A stretch of 5,929 nt of DNA from M269 sp964625615 (lineage in GTDB: Bacteria; Pseudomonadota; Gammaproteobacteria; Enterobacterales; Alteromonadaceae): the NCBI GenBank assembly GCA_964625615.1, contig CAZVDU010000207.1, forward strand, positions 1-5,929, in the 5' to 3' direction. The notes beneath the pieces are model-generated. The model ran no database searches. It was not told the origin of the DNA and worked only from the letters and a program-made list of their open reading frames with translations. Below are positions 1 through 5,929 of the stretch, one piece after another. A program made the translations under genes and the position numbers. Position 1 is the stretch's first letter; each line of letters opens with the position of its first letter.

Positions 1-2
1 AT

Positions 3-1586
3 CAATTTACTATCAACGTTACCAAAGAGTTCGATGCAGGTAAGTTTAATTTCTTTACGCGTGTAACCGACGATCACGGTGTGTGGTATTTGCCTGTCCC
101 GCTTAACGTGCCGGGTGTTGATAACAGTTTTTCCCAGCTTGGAACAGCGAATCGCCAAGCCACCATTAATTTCGGTCCAGATAATGAAGCACTTGAAGTT
201 GACCTAGCAGATGGTCGAGGTTGGGACGGTTCTGTGAGCGGCGGTAGCTTAACACTGGATGTGGGCAATGGTTGGACGGTTGTCGATCGCTTTTCTTACA
301 CTGAGGGTGATGCAAATACGTTTGGTTTAGTACCAGACGGTGGTGCCATTCAAATTTCACAGCTTGAAGATAACGGCTTTTCAACAACAGGCCCAGTTGT
401 TGGTGCAGTCACAGGTGAGCAGTTTAGTGACGACCAATTTGTTCAACGTTATGGCCGTTGGGTTGTATTGAAAGAGATTGATGCGATAACGAATGATTTA
501 GCGATCACCAAGTCATTGGATAAATCCGAGCTGACCTTTGGTTACTTTACAACGTCTTTCTCAACGTCAGATTGGTGGTCGTTAGGTAACACGGCATTCC
601 ATGTTGCGAGACAAGGTGGAGAGATATTGGATGGTATCGCTTGTAATGCCGATGTTAACGGTTGTGGTTTTAACTTTGATTTAAACGCAACTGGCGACGG
701 TACAACAGATGCGTTCTATGTCGCTTTTGATCATCAACTGAATGAGGAGCTTTCGTTCGATATAGGATTGCGTCAAACAAATCATCAAATTGACTATACA
801 GCCGATCTCGGGATTGATGGCACTATCGATGTGTTGGTGGAGTCTGATGAAGATGAATTAGCTTGGACTGCTGGCGTTAATTGGCAGTATGAGAAAAATG
901 CTGGTGTGTTTTTTAGAGCCAGTGAAGGGCAGAGGTTACCATTTTTCGACGATTATCGTGATAACTTTGGTGCTTTTCAAAATGGTGAAGATCTAATTCA
1001 AGATGTTACTCAATTTGAATTGGGATATAAGTTTGCTCGAAACAATCTTAGTTTATACGCAACGAGCTTCTTTACTGAGGTCGAAGGAGCAACTTTTATT
1101 CGAATCCCAGGTGGTCCTGTTGAAACGTTTACTAATGAGTCTTTCGGCTTAGAAGTCGACTTCACTTACTATGCGGATAATGGCTTTTCGATTACCTTGA
1201 ACTCAACATTGCAAGACACTGAAATAACCGAAAGCCCTGTGAATGAAGGTAATGAAGCGCAACGTCAACCAGGTTGGCAAGTTCGCTTATCACCAGCTTA
1301 TGATTTTGAGTGGGGTAATGGGTTAGCGTCTACGGTTTACGCTAATTTATTCGCTGTTGATGACAGGTTTAGTGATAACGAAAATACAGTAGTACTTGAC
1401 GGCTATGAACAGTTAGATGTTGGTTTGAACACATACCTTAGTGAACAGCTAGAGCTGCAGATATCACTGCAAAACATCACTGATGAAGATGGTTTAACCG
1501 AAGGTGACCCGCGAAATGTTAATGCACCCAATGGCCGCTTTATCTTGCCATTCAATGCACAAGTTAGTTTGAGTTATACTTTCTAA
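3..1586 (+). CDS. TonB-dependent outer-membrane receptor, C-terminal part (5' end outside window)
   Basis: This frame is open from base 3 to the TAA at 1584-1586, giving 527 residues. The gene is truncated by the window edge, so the signal peptide, TonB box and plug domain are not visible. What remains looks like a 22-strand beta-barrel: alternating aromatic/polar strands, Asn/Asp/Gly-rich loops, a typical late-barrel stretch (LDGYEQLDVGLNTYLSE, then LQISLQNITDEDG), and a C-terminal SLSYTF ending in Phe, the signal recognised by the BAM assembly machinery. Such receptors import ligands (siderophores, vitamins, saccharides, peptides) across the outer membrane using TonB-ExbBD energy; the substrate cannot be read here and no neighbouring gene points to one. 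A GTG at 81 begins a long sub-frame but has in-frame barrel-like sequence upstream, so it is not the start. The only two cysteines visible lie in one Asp/Gly-rich loop (CNADVNGC, bases 642-665). Family call is confident; substrate unknown. Confidence 0.9.
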   Translation, partial: QFTINVTKEFDAGKFNFFTRVTDDHGVWYLPVPLNVPGVDNSFSQLGTANRQATINFGPDNEALEVDLADGRGWDGSVSGGSLTLDVGNGWTVVDRFSYTEGDANTFGLVPDGGAIQISQLEDNGFSTTGPVVGAVTGEQFSDDQFVQRYGRWVVLKEIDAITNDLAITKSLDKSELTFGYFTTSFSTSDWWSLGNTAFHVARQGGEILDGIACNADVNGCGFNFDLNATGDGTTDAFYVAFDHQLNEELSFDIGLRQTNHQIDYTADLGIDGTIDVLVESDEDELAWTAGVNWQYEKNAGVFFRASEGQRLPFFDDYRDNFGAFQNGEDLIQDVTQFELGYKFARNNLSLYATSFFTEVEGATFIRIPGGPVETFTNESFGLEVDFTYYADNGFSITLNSTLQDTEITESPVNEGNEAQRQPGWQVRLSPAYDFEWGNGLASTVYANLFAVDDRFSDNENTVVLDGYEQLDVGLNTYLSEQLELQISLQNITDEDGLTEGDPRNVNAPNGRFILPFNAQVSLSYTF

Positions 1587-1609
1587 CATTAGCACATGCA
1601 TATAGACCA

Positions 1610-1638
1610 AAGCCCAGCGCTATGCTGGGTTTGTTTAA
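1610..1638 (+). terminator. Probable Rho-independent terminator of the receptor gene
   Basis: CCCAGC (1613-1618) pairs with GCTGGG (1624-1629) around a 5-base loop, GCTAT. The stem is extended by a G-T wobble and two A-T pairs and is followed by a short T-rich tail (tttgttta). It starts 24 bp after the receptor stop codon. The tail is interrupted, so efficiency is uncertain. The opposite strand also gives a hairpin preceded by A-rich sequence, but a role there for the DUF2062 gene, which ends about 260 bp away, is doubtful. Confidence 0.75.
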
Positions 1639-1900
1639 TTCATAATCAAATATGACACTTTGAATTTAAAGTCATTTTAATGATTCCATATCTGGTAGGT
1701 ATTCGTTGTATATCAGTAAGTGTCCTGATTTAGTGGCACAGAACAATCTAAATTGAACAGGTGGTTTGTTATCATTTAGAACAGTTTGTTAACCTGAACA
1801 CTAATCATTTATAGAGGATATCCTTCGCTGAACATTCTTAAAACTGATATAGCGTCGAATATAAATGTAATTACTGATTTAAGGCGCTGATACTGCTCAA
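1639..1900. other. Gene-free convergent intergenic region
   Basis: This lies between the receptor terminator and the end of the minus-strand DUF2062 gene. I see no ORF with a ribosome site; the longest plus-strand reading noticed (1680-1733, 17 codons) has no Shine-Dalgarno. It contains an AT-rich imperfect hairpin (1652-1675), five copies of GAACA on the plus strand (starting at 1741, 1755, 1779, 1796 and 1830), and an imperfect direct repeat, 1755-1773 versus 1779-1794, sharing GAACA and a GTTTGTTA-type core. A weak sigma70-like pair (TTGTTA at 1786, TATAGA at 1810, 18-bp spacer) can be drawn but leads to no gene. No function is assigned. Confidence 0.6.
1652..1675. repeat. AT-rich imperfect inverted repeat
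   Basis: ATGA-CA-CTTT (1652-1661) faces AAAGTCAT (1668-1675): eight pairs with a two-base bulge and a six-base loop, followed on the plus strand by a few T residues. It could act as a weak secondary terminator between the convergent genes, but the stem is mostly A-T and the T-run is short. It may be chance in AT-rich DNA. Confidence 0.35.
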
Positions 1901-2422
1901 TTAGCTTACTCTTCCCCGAAGCTTTCGCTTCTCCCATTGATTTGACACTGACCAGCGCCAGAATAAGTTAAGACCAAAATAACCAAGTACCCCAAAGAAA
2001 ACAGAGCAGATTGCGCATCCCAATAAAAAGGCTGGGCCTATCGCGCCCATACTATTCAAAAGCCATTCCCAACTTAGTTGAAACTCGAACGTATTTTGTG
2101 AGCCTCCTAGTACAGTTGCGCCAACGATGTAGGCACCATAAAATATCGGTGGCATGGTTAGTGGGTTTGTTATCCAAACGGTAGCGACGCCTAAGGGAAT
2201 GTTTACGCGCAAAGGGATCGCCATCATGACGACTAAGATCATTTGAAATGGAAATGGCCAAAAAGCGAAAAACAAGCCAATACCGAATGCACCACTTGCG
2301 GAGCGGCGATTAAGATGCCATAAATTCGCGTCATGCAAGATGCTACCAAAGATGGAAAGCATTTTGTTTTGCTTAATTGTCTGGTGATTGGGTAAAAACC
2401 GCCTAATAAACTTTTTTGGCAT
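1901..2422 (-). CDS. DUF2062 family inner-membrane protein
   Basis: A 173-residue protein of the DUF2062 family, whose biochemical function is not established. It starts MPKKFIRRFLPNH, the usual N-terminus of gammaproteobacterial members, and has the family's HLNRRSASGAFGIGL segment (residues 36-50). Hydrophobic segments lie at about 43-70, 76-106 and 125-155. Between them is the hallmark TNPLTMPPIFYGAY (residues 85-98), where a positively charged, proline-rich turn sits in the membrane region. The C-terminus is short and basic (WEKRKLRGRVS). The ATG at 2420-2422 fits the family start, although the upstream sequence (ATAAGTTAATT) offers only a weak ribosome site. It is divergent from comEC across 35 bp, an arrangement common in gammaproteobacteria and the only contextual clue. 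No clear terminator follows its stop. Family call is strong; role unknown. Confidence 0.92.
   Translation of the reverse strand: MPKKFIRRFLPNHQTIKQNKMLSIFGSILHDANLWHLNRRSASGAFGIGLFFAFWPFPFQMILVVMMAIPLRVNIPLGVATVWITNPLTMPPIFYGAYIVGATVLGGSQNTFEFQLSWEWLLNSMGAIGPAFLLGCAICSVFFGVLGYFGLNLFWRWSVSNQWEKRKLRGRVS
1918..1931 (-). other. C(GAAA)G tetraloop hairpin inside the DUF2062 coding end
   Basis: On the minus-strand RNA the sequence GAAGC-GAAA-GCUUC forms a perfect five-pair stem capped by a GNRA-type GAAA tetraloop. It lies within the codons for the last basic residues (KRKL), about 14 bases before the stop codon. No U-tract follows, so it is not an intrinsic terminator; it could slow 3' exonucleases or be coincidental to the codons used. 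Confidence 0.3.
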
Positions 2423-2457
2423 AATTAACTTATAAATACTGAGCTAATGGGACGACT
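2423..2457. promoter_or_regulatory. 35-bp divergent control region between DUF2062 gene and comEC
   Basis: The whole space between two opposed start codons is 35 bp. It is AT-rich on the DUF2062 side and holds TATAAA (2431-2436), a reasonable plus-strand -10 box about 21 bp before the comEC ATG. A matching -35 would fall around 2408-2414 (AAACTT), inside the DUF2062 gene, and is poor. A minus-strand promoter must lie largely inside the 5' end of comEC. The comEC ribosome site is weak: GGGA at 2449-2452, five bases before ATG. This suggests low expression of both genes, in keeping with ComEC being scarce, but the promoter elements are inferred. Confidence 0.4.
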
Positions 2458-4779
2458 ATGGAAGGTTGGCTGTTAAGTTTTATTTTGGCGTGTATGTCTT
2501 CTTTATTTTGGACGACACTACCCACTCCCTTATTAACAACCATCTGTTTTACCGTCTCCCTAATACTGTTGCTGCGATTTTCCAATTCTTCACTATCGAC
2601 ATGGACTTCAGGATTTTTTGCTGGCCTAGTCTGGATTTCGAGTGTAGGTCATTGGTATCAGTATTGGCAACTGCAAGTTGACGATTTTAATCAAACTGTC
2701 GTAATTGAGGGGGAAATTAGCACTCTAATAGCAACAAATAGCAGTATAGACCACCTTGCGCATCGAAATCAGCGATTTAATGTGCGTATTACGTCTATCG
2801 ACGGACAATCAACCTATATAGCCCCATATAATTTTAGGTTGTCATGGCACAGTCCTGATTGGATCTTAAAACAGGGGCAGAGGGTACAGTTACTTGTCAA
2901 AGTTAAGCCTTCTCATGGATTAGCAAATGAAGGAGGTTTTCATTATCAACAATGGTTGTTTAGTCAAAAAATCCAAGCAACAGGCTATGTAAAACCCAGT
3001 GATATTAACGCATTGATTGAAGATAGGTTGTCAGTAAGACAACATCTCCTTGATAACATTTTATCCTATGGGTTGGACGAAGAGCGATGGCTAGTAGCTT
3101 TGTCCTTAGGGTACAGAGGGTTACTTGAAAAAAGCGATTGGTATATGTTGCAGGTGACTGGAACGGCTCATTTAGTTGCGATCTCTGGCCTACATATGGC
3201 TGTTGTGGCGGCGCTAAGTTATTTTATGTCTTTTTCCTTACTGAATGTGTTGGTTCTATTTCGTTTATTAAAAGCTAACCTTCCAATGCGCAAAATGGCG
3301 TTAATTATTTCGCTTGGTTTCTGTTTGTTCTACGCTTACTTGGCAGGTTTTAGTGTGCCAACAGTTAGAGCTTGGGTCATGATGTTTGTGGTTTCAACTC
3401 TTATGATGTTGAGCCAGTCTTGGTCTAAAACCAAATGCTTACTGGTGTTAATGGTTGTGGTTATTTTACTTTTCCCTTTGAGCCTATACGGCATCAGCTT
3501 TTGGTTAAGTTTTCTCGCGGTCATTATTATTCTCTATTCCCTTTGGTGTTTTCCGATTGGCGTCTCAAAAAATCGACAGTGGCAGAAATGGGTGAGTACA
3601 GTTAGATTGCAATTTGTGCTCAGTTTGTTCATGTTTCCTTTGTTAGTCTGGCAATTTTCCATGCTGTCGATAAGTGCGCCTTTTATTAACTTAATAGCAG
3701 TACCATTGGTGACTATTTTCCTGGTGCCTATTAGTGTTGCCTCGTCGTTTATCGCACTCTTATCACCACAAGTTGCAGAATATGGCTTTGTTTTGGTCGA
3801 TACGTTGCTCGAATATTGCGTTGGTGCACTTGGTTATCTGAGTGATCTACCGTTTTCTTACATAGAACTCGTGCGACCACCTGCTTATGTGCTTGGAAGT
3901 TTGTTCGTGTTTCTCATCATCGTTTTCTTACCTAGATTACCTGTCCCCAGGTATTTATTATTTCTCTGGCTATTCCCTTTGGTCGCGTTCTTTTATGAGG
4001 ATGAACAAGAGGGTTGGCAAGTTGACGTACTCGATGTGGGGCAGGGTTTATCGGTGCTTGTTTCCCATGACGGAAGTCATATTTTATATGACACTGGCCC
4101 GTCTTTTCCTAGCGGTTTTAATACTGCAGATGCAGCCATTATCCCATTGTTGAAAAGTCGAGGCATTGAAACGATAGATTTGTTGATCATTAGTCACAAT
4201 GATAACGATCATGCTGGTGGTCAAAGTATTCTGCTTTCAGCTATGAATGTTAAGGAAGTGATTTCAAGCGAAGATAGTTGTTTCAACGGTTGGAATCGTC
4301 AATTCGGTGAGTTGAGGTTTGAAGCATTGTGGCCTGAAGCGCCAATGTCAGCTGATGAGAATGAGTCCTCATGCGTGGTAAAAGTATCTGACTCGCATCA
4401 TAGCCTGTTACTAACCGGAGATATTGACAAGCGGGTTGAACGAAAGCTTATTAAACTTCACAGTGACAAGTTACGCTCTGAGCTTATCGTTGTACCTCAT
4501 CATGGCAGCAATAGTTCTAGTTCTGTCGCTTTTATTAGGCAAGTGTCACCTCGTTATGCTGTTTTTAGTCAGGGCTTTTTAAATCGTTGGAGGTTTCCAC
4601 GTCCAGAAATTGTAGACAGATATGCGAATGAACGTGTATCCATGTTTTCAACATCAGACGCCGGACAAATTAGTTTTAGCTTTAAAAGTACGCAAACCAA
4701 CATATCCCTTTTTAGGGAGGATAAATACCCTTATTGGTATGCCAATAGAGTACATGCCGATACGACTAATGGCTATTAA
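2458..4779 (+). CDS. comEC: ComEC/Rec2 family DNA-uptake channel protein
   Basis: A 773-residue polytopic inner-membrane protein, full length for the family. ComEC forms the channel that takes single-stranded DNA into the cytoplasm during natural transformation. Domains in order: N-terminal membrane segments (about 1-65); a soluble DUF4131/OB-like part (about 80-185); the Competence domain (about 200-480) with GTAHLVAISGLHM (235-247), GFSVPTVRAW (297-306) and SFWLSFLAV (347-355); more helices to about 515; then a metallo-beta-lactamase-like domain. That last domain has DVLDVGQG (523-530), LYDTG (543-547), the metal motif HNDNDHAGG (580-588, HxDxDH), LTGDI (652-656) and VPHHGSN (679-685), so its metal-site residues look intact and nuclease activity is plausible. 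The ATG at 2458 has a weak ribosome site but gives the expected N-terminus. It is divergent from the DUF2062 gene and followed after 99 bp by a regulator rather than the msbA usual in gammaproteobacteria. Presence does not prove the strain is competent; no other competence genes are visible. Confidence 0.95.
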   Translation: MEGWLLSFILACMSSLFWTTLPTPLLTTICFTVSLILLLRFSNSSLSTWTSGFFAGLVWISSVGHWYQYWQLQVDDFNQTVVIEGEISTLIATNSSIDHLAHRNQRFNVRITSIDGQSTYIAPYNFRLSWHSPDWILKQGQRVQLLVKVKPSHGLANEGGFHYQQWLFSQKIQATGYVKPSDINALIEDRLSVRQHLLDNILSYGLDEERWLVALSLGYRGLLEKSDWYMLQVTGTAHLVAISGLHMAVVAALSYFMSFSLLNVLVLFRLLKANLPMRKMALIISLGFCLFYAYLAGFSVPTVRAWVMMFVVSTLMMLSQSWSKTKCLLVLMVVVILLFPLSLYGISFWLSFLAVIIILYSLWCFPIGVSKNRQWQKWVSTVRLQFVLSLFMFPLLVWQFSMLSISAPFINLIAVPLVTIFLVPISVASSFIALLSPQVAEYGFVLVDTLLEYCVGALGYLSDLPFSYIELVRPPAYVLGSLFVFLIIVFLPRLPVPRYLLFLWLFPLVAFFYEDEQEGWQVDVLDVGQGLSVLVSHDGSHILYDTGPSFPSGFNTADAAIIPLLKSRGIETIDLLIISHNDNDHAGGQSILLSAMNVKEVISSEDSCFNGWNRQFGELRFEALWPEAPMSADENESSCVVKVSDSHHSLLLTGDIDKRVERKLIKLHSDKLRSELIVVPHHGSNSSSSVAFIRQVSPRYAVFSQGFLNRWRFPRPEIVDRYANERVSMFSTSDAGQISFSFKSTQTNISLFREDKYPYWYANRVHADTTNGY

Positions 4780-4794
4780 ACCAATGGTTATTAA
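4765..4794 (+). repeat. 15-bp tandem duplication spanning the comEC stop codon
   Basis: Two adjacent 15-base units, ACTAATGGCTATTAA (4765-4779) and ACCAATGGTTATTAA (4780-4794), differ at two positions. Each reads Thr-Asn-Gly-Tyr-stop in the comEC frame, so the gene end and its TAA are duplicated in frame. A third, more diverged unit may begin at 4795 (ACCAAAGATTAA), giving a third in-frame TAA at 4804-4806. Both differences are third-position C/T changes that would be synonymous, although the second copy is not expected to be translated. Confidence 0.8.
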
Positions 4795-4857
4795 ACCAAA
4801 GATTAATTGAAATCCAGCTTAAATAAACTAACGTATTAATAGCTGGAATGGTTTAAT
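4790..4857. repeat. Nested inverted repeats in the comEC-regulator gap
   Basis: An outer pair, ATTAAACCA (4790-4798) and TGGTTTAAT (4849-4857), encloses an inner pair, TCCAGCT (4813-4819) and AGCTGGA (4841-4847). Inner and outer stems are nearly contiguous on the 3' side (1 base) but separated by 14 bases on the 5' side. The inner loop is 21 bases and AT-rich. There is no T-tract after it, so it does not look like an intrinsic terminator. It ends nine bases before the regulator's Shine-Dalgarno, so it could be an intercistronic RNA structure or a protein-binding site. A poor sigma70-like pair (TTGAAA at 4807, TAACGT at 4829) lies inside it. Confidence 0.5.
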
Positions 4858-4865
4858 TCCCCAAT

Positions 4866-4871
4866 AAGGAG
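4866..4871 (+). promoter_or_regulatory. Strong Shine-Dalgarno of the response-regulator gene
   Basis: AAGGAG, seven bases before ATG 4879, is an almost ideal ribosome site and fixes the start. It contrasts with the weak sites of comEC and the DUF2062 gene, implying much better translation of the regulator. Confidence 0.85.
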
Positions 4872-4878
4872 ATTTTGG

Positions 4879-5929
4879 ATGACTAATAGTTTACTCAAGT
4901 TTTCGAAAGAGTCTTCTGATTCAAAAAAAAGTAACGAAATTGATGATTTATCTGATGACGACAGTTGGCGACTTCTTGTCGTTGATGATGATCAATCCAT
5001 TCACGATGTCACTAAGCTAGTATTGAATAACTTTTTCTTTGATGGTAAACCCATTCATCTTACTCATGCCTACTCAGCAGCCGAAGCGCAAGAGATACTT
5101 GAACAAGATAACCAATTTAATGTGATGTTATTAGACGTTGTAATGGAAACTGATCACGCTGGTCTGGATCTTGTTCAATATGTTCGCAATGTAATCAAAA
5201 ACCAATTCTTACGAATTATTTTGCGTACAGGACAGCCAGGACAAGCTCCAGAGCTAAGTGTTATCGCCGATTATGATATTAATGATTATAAAGAAAAGTC
5301 AGATCTTACTGCAGAAAAGATGCGTTCGTGTATGACCATGGCACTGCGATCGTTCAAAGATTTGAATACGATCAGAGAGCTTGCTCAAACTCGAGAGAAG
5401 TTAAGGCAACAAATCGTGACTCGCAATCAGGAACTCGAAAACGCGAATCATTTGTTGAATCACGAAATTCAGATGCGTGCGACCATAGAACAGCAACTGG
5501 CATTAACCAATGAAAAGTTAGAGTCTATTATCAATAACTCTTCCTCATTAATCTCGTTGAAAGATACACAGGGAAGGTACGAGATGGTTAATGAAGCATT
5601 TCTTCACTCACTGAAATTCGAGGGAGATTATGCCGAGGGTATTACAGACTATGATTTATTTCCTGCAGACACGGCTGTAACAATACAAAGAAATGATGAA
5701 GAAGTTATTAGGTCTGGTCAGTCAATTCAATGTGAAGAGTTACTACCAAGTAAAGATGGTGAACATTTTTATTTAACAGTTAAATTCCCGCTTTATAACG
5801 AAGATAACGTTATTAACAGGGTTTGTAGTATCAATACTGATATAACCGAGCGTTTGCGAGCTCAAAATGAAATCCTTCATCTGGCTCACTATGATGCACT
5901 AACTGACTTACCTAATCGTTCTTTATTTA
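4879..5929 (+). CDS. Response regulator with receiver, coiled coil, PAS and GGDEF start (3' end outside window)
   Basis: The frame is open from ATG 4879 to the window end, giving 350 residues and continuing beyond. An acidic/Ser-rich tail (about 9-30) precedes a receiver domain (about 31-160) with acidic cluster D36-D38, phosphoacceptor D86 in VMLLDVVMETDHAG, T117 in LRTGQPGQAPE and the conserved Lys (K140) in INDYKEKSDL, so it looks phosphorylatable. A probable coiled coil (about 162-215, rich in Glu/Gln/Leu) leads to a PAS domain (about 213-325: SLISLKDTQGRYEMVNEAF, ending SINTDITERLRAQ). HLAHYDALTDLPNRSLF (334-350) is the canonical beginning of a GGDEF domain. The likely product is a cytoplasmic phosphorylation-controlled diguanylate cyclase, or a GGDEF-EAL protein; the active-site loop and any EAL domain are not in the window, so catalytic direction cannot be stated. 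No membrane segment is seen, and no partner histidine kinase is visible. It may share a transcript with comEC. Confidence 0.93.
   Translation, partial: MTNSLLKFSKESSDSKKSNEIDDLSDDDSWRLLVVDDDQSIHDVTKLVLNNFFFDGKPIHLTHAYSAAEAQEILEQDNQFNVMLLDVVMETDHAGLDLVQYVRNVIKNQFLRIILRTGQPGQAPELSVIADYDINDYKEKSDLTAEKMRSCMTMALRSFKDLNTIRELAQTREKLRQQIVTRNQELENANHLLNHEIQMRATIEQQLALTNEKLESIINNSSSLISLKDTQGRYEMVNEAFLHSLKFEGDYAEGITDYDLFPADTAVTIQRNDEEVIRSGQSIQCEELLPSKDGEHFYLTVKFPLYNEDNVINRVCSINTDITERLRAQNEILHLAHYDALTDLPNRSLF

Noticed and set aside
81..83. GTG as a start codon for the receptor
   Set aside because: The same frame stays open back to base 3 with barrel-like sequence, there is no signal peptide after the GTG, and no ribosome site precedes it.
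1680..1733. 17-codon small ORF in the convergent gap
   Set aside because: It has no Shine-Dalgarno and no recognisable peptide features, and its length is expected by chance.
1720..1760. Possible insertion-sequence end (tgtcctgatttagtgg...)
   Set aside because: It vaguely resembles some transposon termini, but there is no matching second end, target duplication or transposase fragment in the window.
3887..4153. 88-residue plus-strand ORF overlapping comEC
   Set aside because: It lies entirely inside comEC in another frame, and the comEC frame there carries recognisable family motifs.
4790..4857. Rho-independent terminator after comEC
   Set aside because: Inverted repeats exist, but the inner loop is long and no T-tract follows, so termination is not supported.
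5328..5513. 61-residue plus-strand ORF overlapping the regulator
   Set aside because: It is out of frame within the regulator's coiled-coil coding region and has no ribosome site of its own.

Overview
The window looks like chromosomal DNA from a marine-type gammaproteobacterium, possibly of the Alteromonadales/Vibrionales sort. That rests on moderate AT-richness by eye, a large TonB-dependent receptor, a DUF2062 protein starting MPKKFIRRF directly beside a full-length ComEC/Rec2, and a multidomain c-di-GMP-type regulator. The genus cannot be fixed from this sequence. No mobile element, RNA gene, CRISPR array or phage gene could be supported.

Layout, left to right. Bases 3-1586 (+) encode the C-terminal 527 residues of a TonB-dependent outer-membrane receptor whose start and plug domain lie outside the window; a short GC-rich hairpin terminator follows at about 1610-1638. 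A convergent, gene-free stretch (about 1639-1900) contains only weak AT-rich repeats. A DUF2062 inner-membrane protein is encoded on the minus strand (1901-2422). Only 35 bp separate it from the divergent comEC (2458-4779, +), the DNA-uptake channel protein with a C-terminal metallo-beta-lactamase-like domain. The end of comEC carries a 15-bp tandem duplication that repeats its stop codon, followed by nested inverted repeats. A strong Shine-Dalgarno then opens a response regulator (4879 to the window end, +) with an N-terminal receiver, a coiled coil, a PAS domain and the first residues of a GGDEF domain. The window edge cuts this gene.

How the genes relate. DUF2062-comEC is a familiar gammaproteobacterial neighbourhood, but there comEC is usually followed by msbA-lpxK (lipid A export and synthesis). 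Here a signalling protein follows on the same strand after 99 bp with no clear terminator between, so comEC and the regulator could be co-transcribed. A functional link between DNA uptake and c-di-GMP signalling is only a hypothesis. The receptor gene is a separate transcription unit. I found no convincing evidence of a wholly new system; the most interesting points are the comEC-regulator adjacency, the regulator's domain order and the repeat structures between the two genes.
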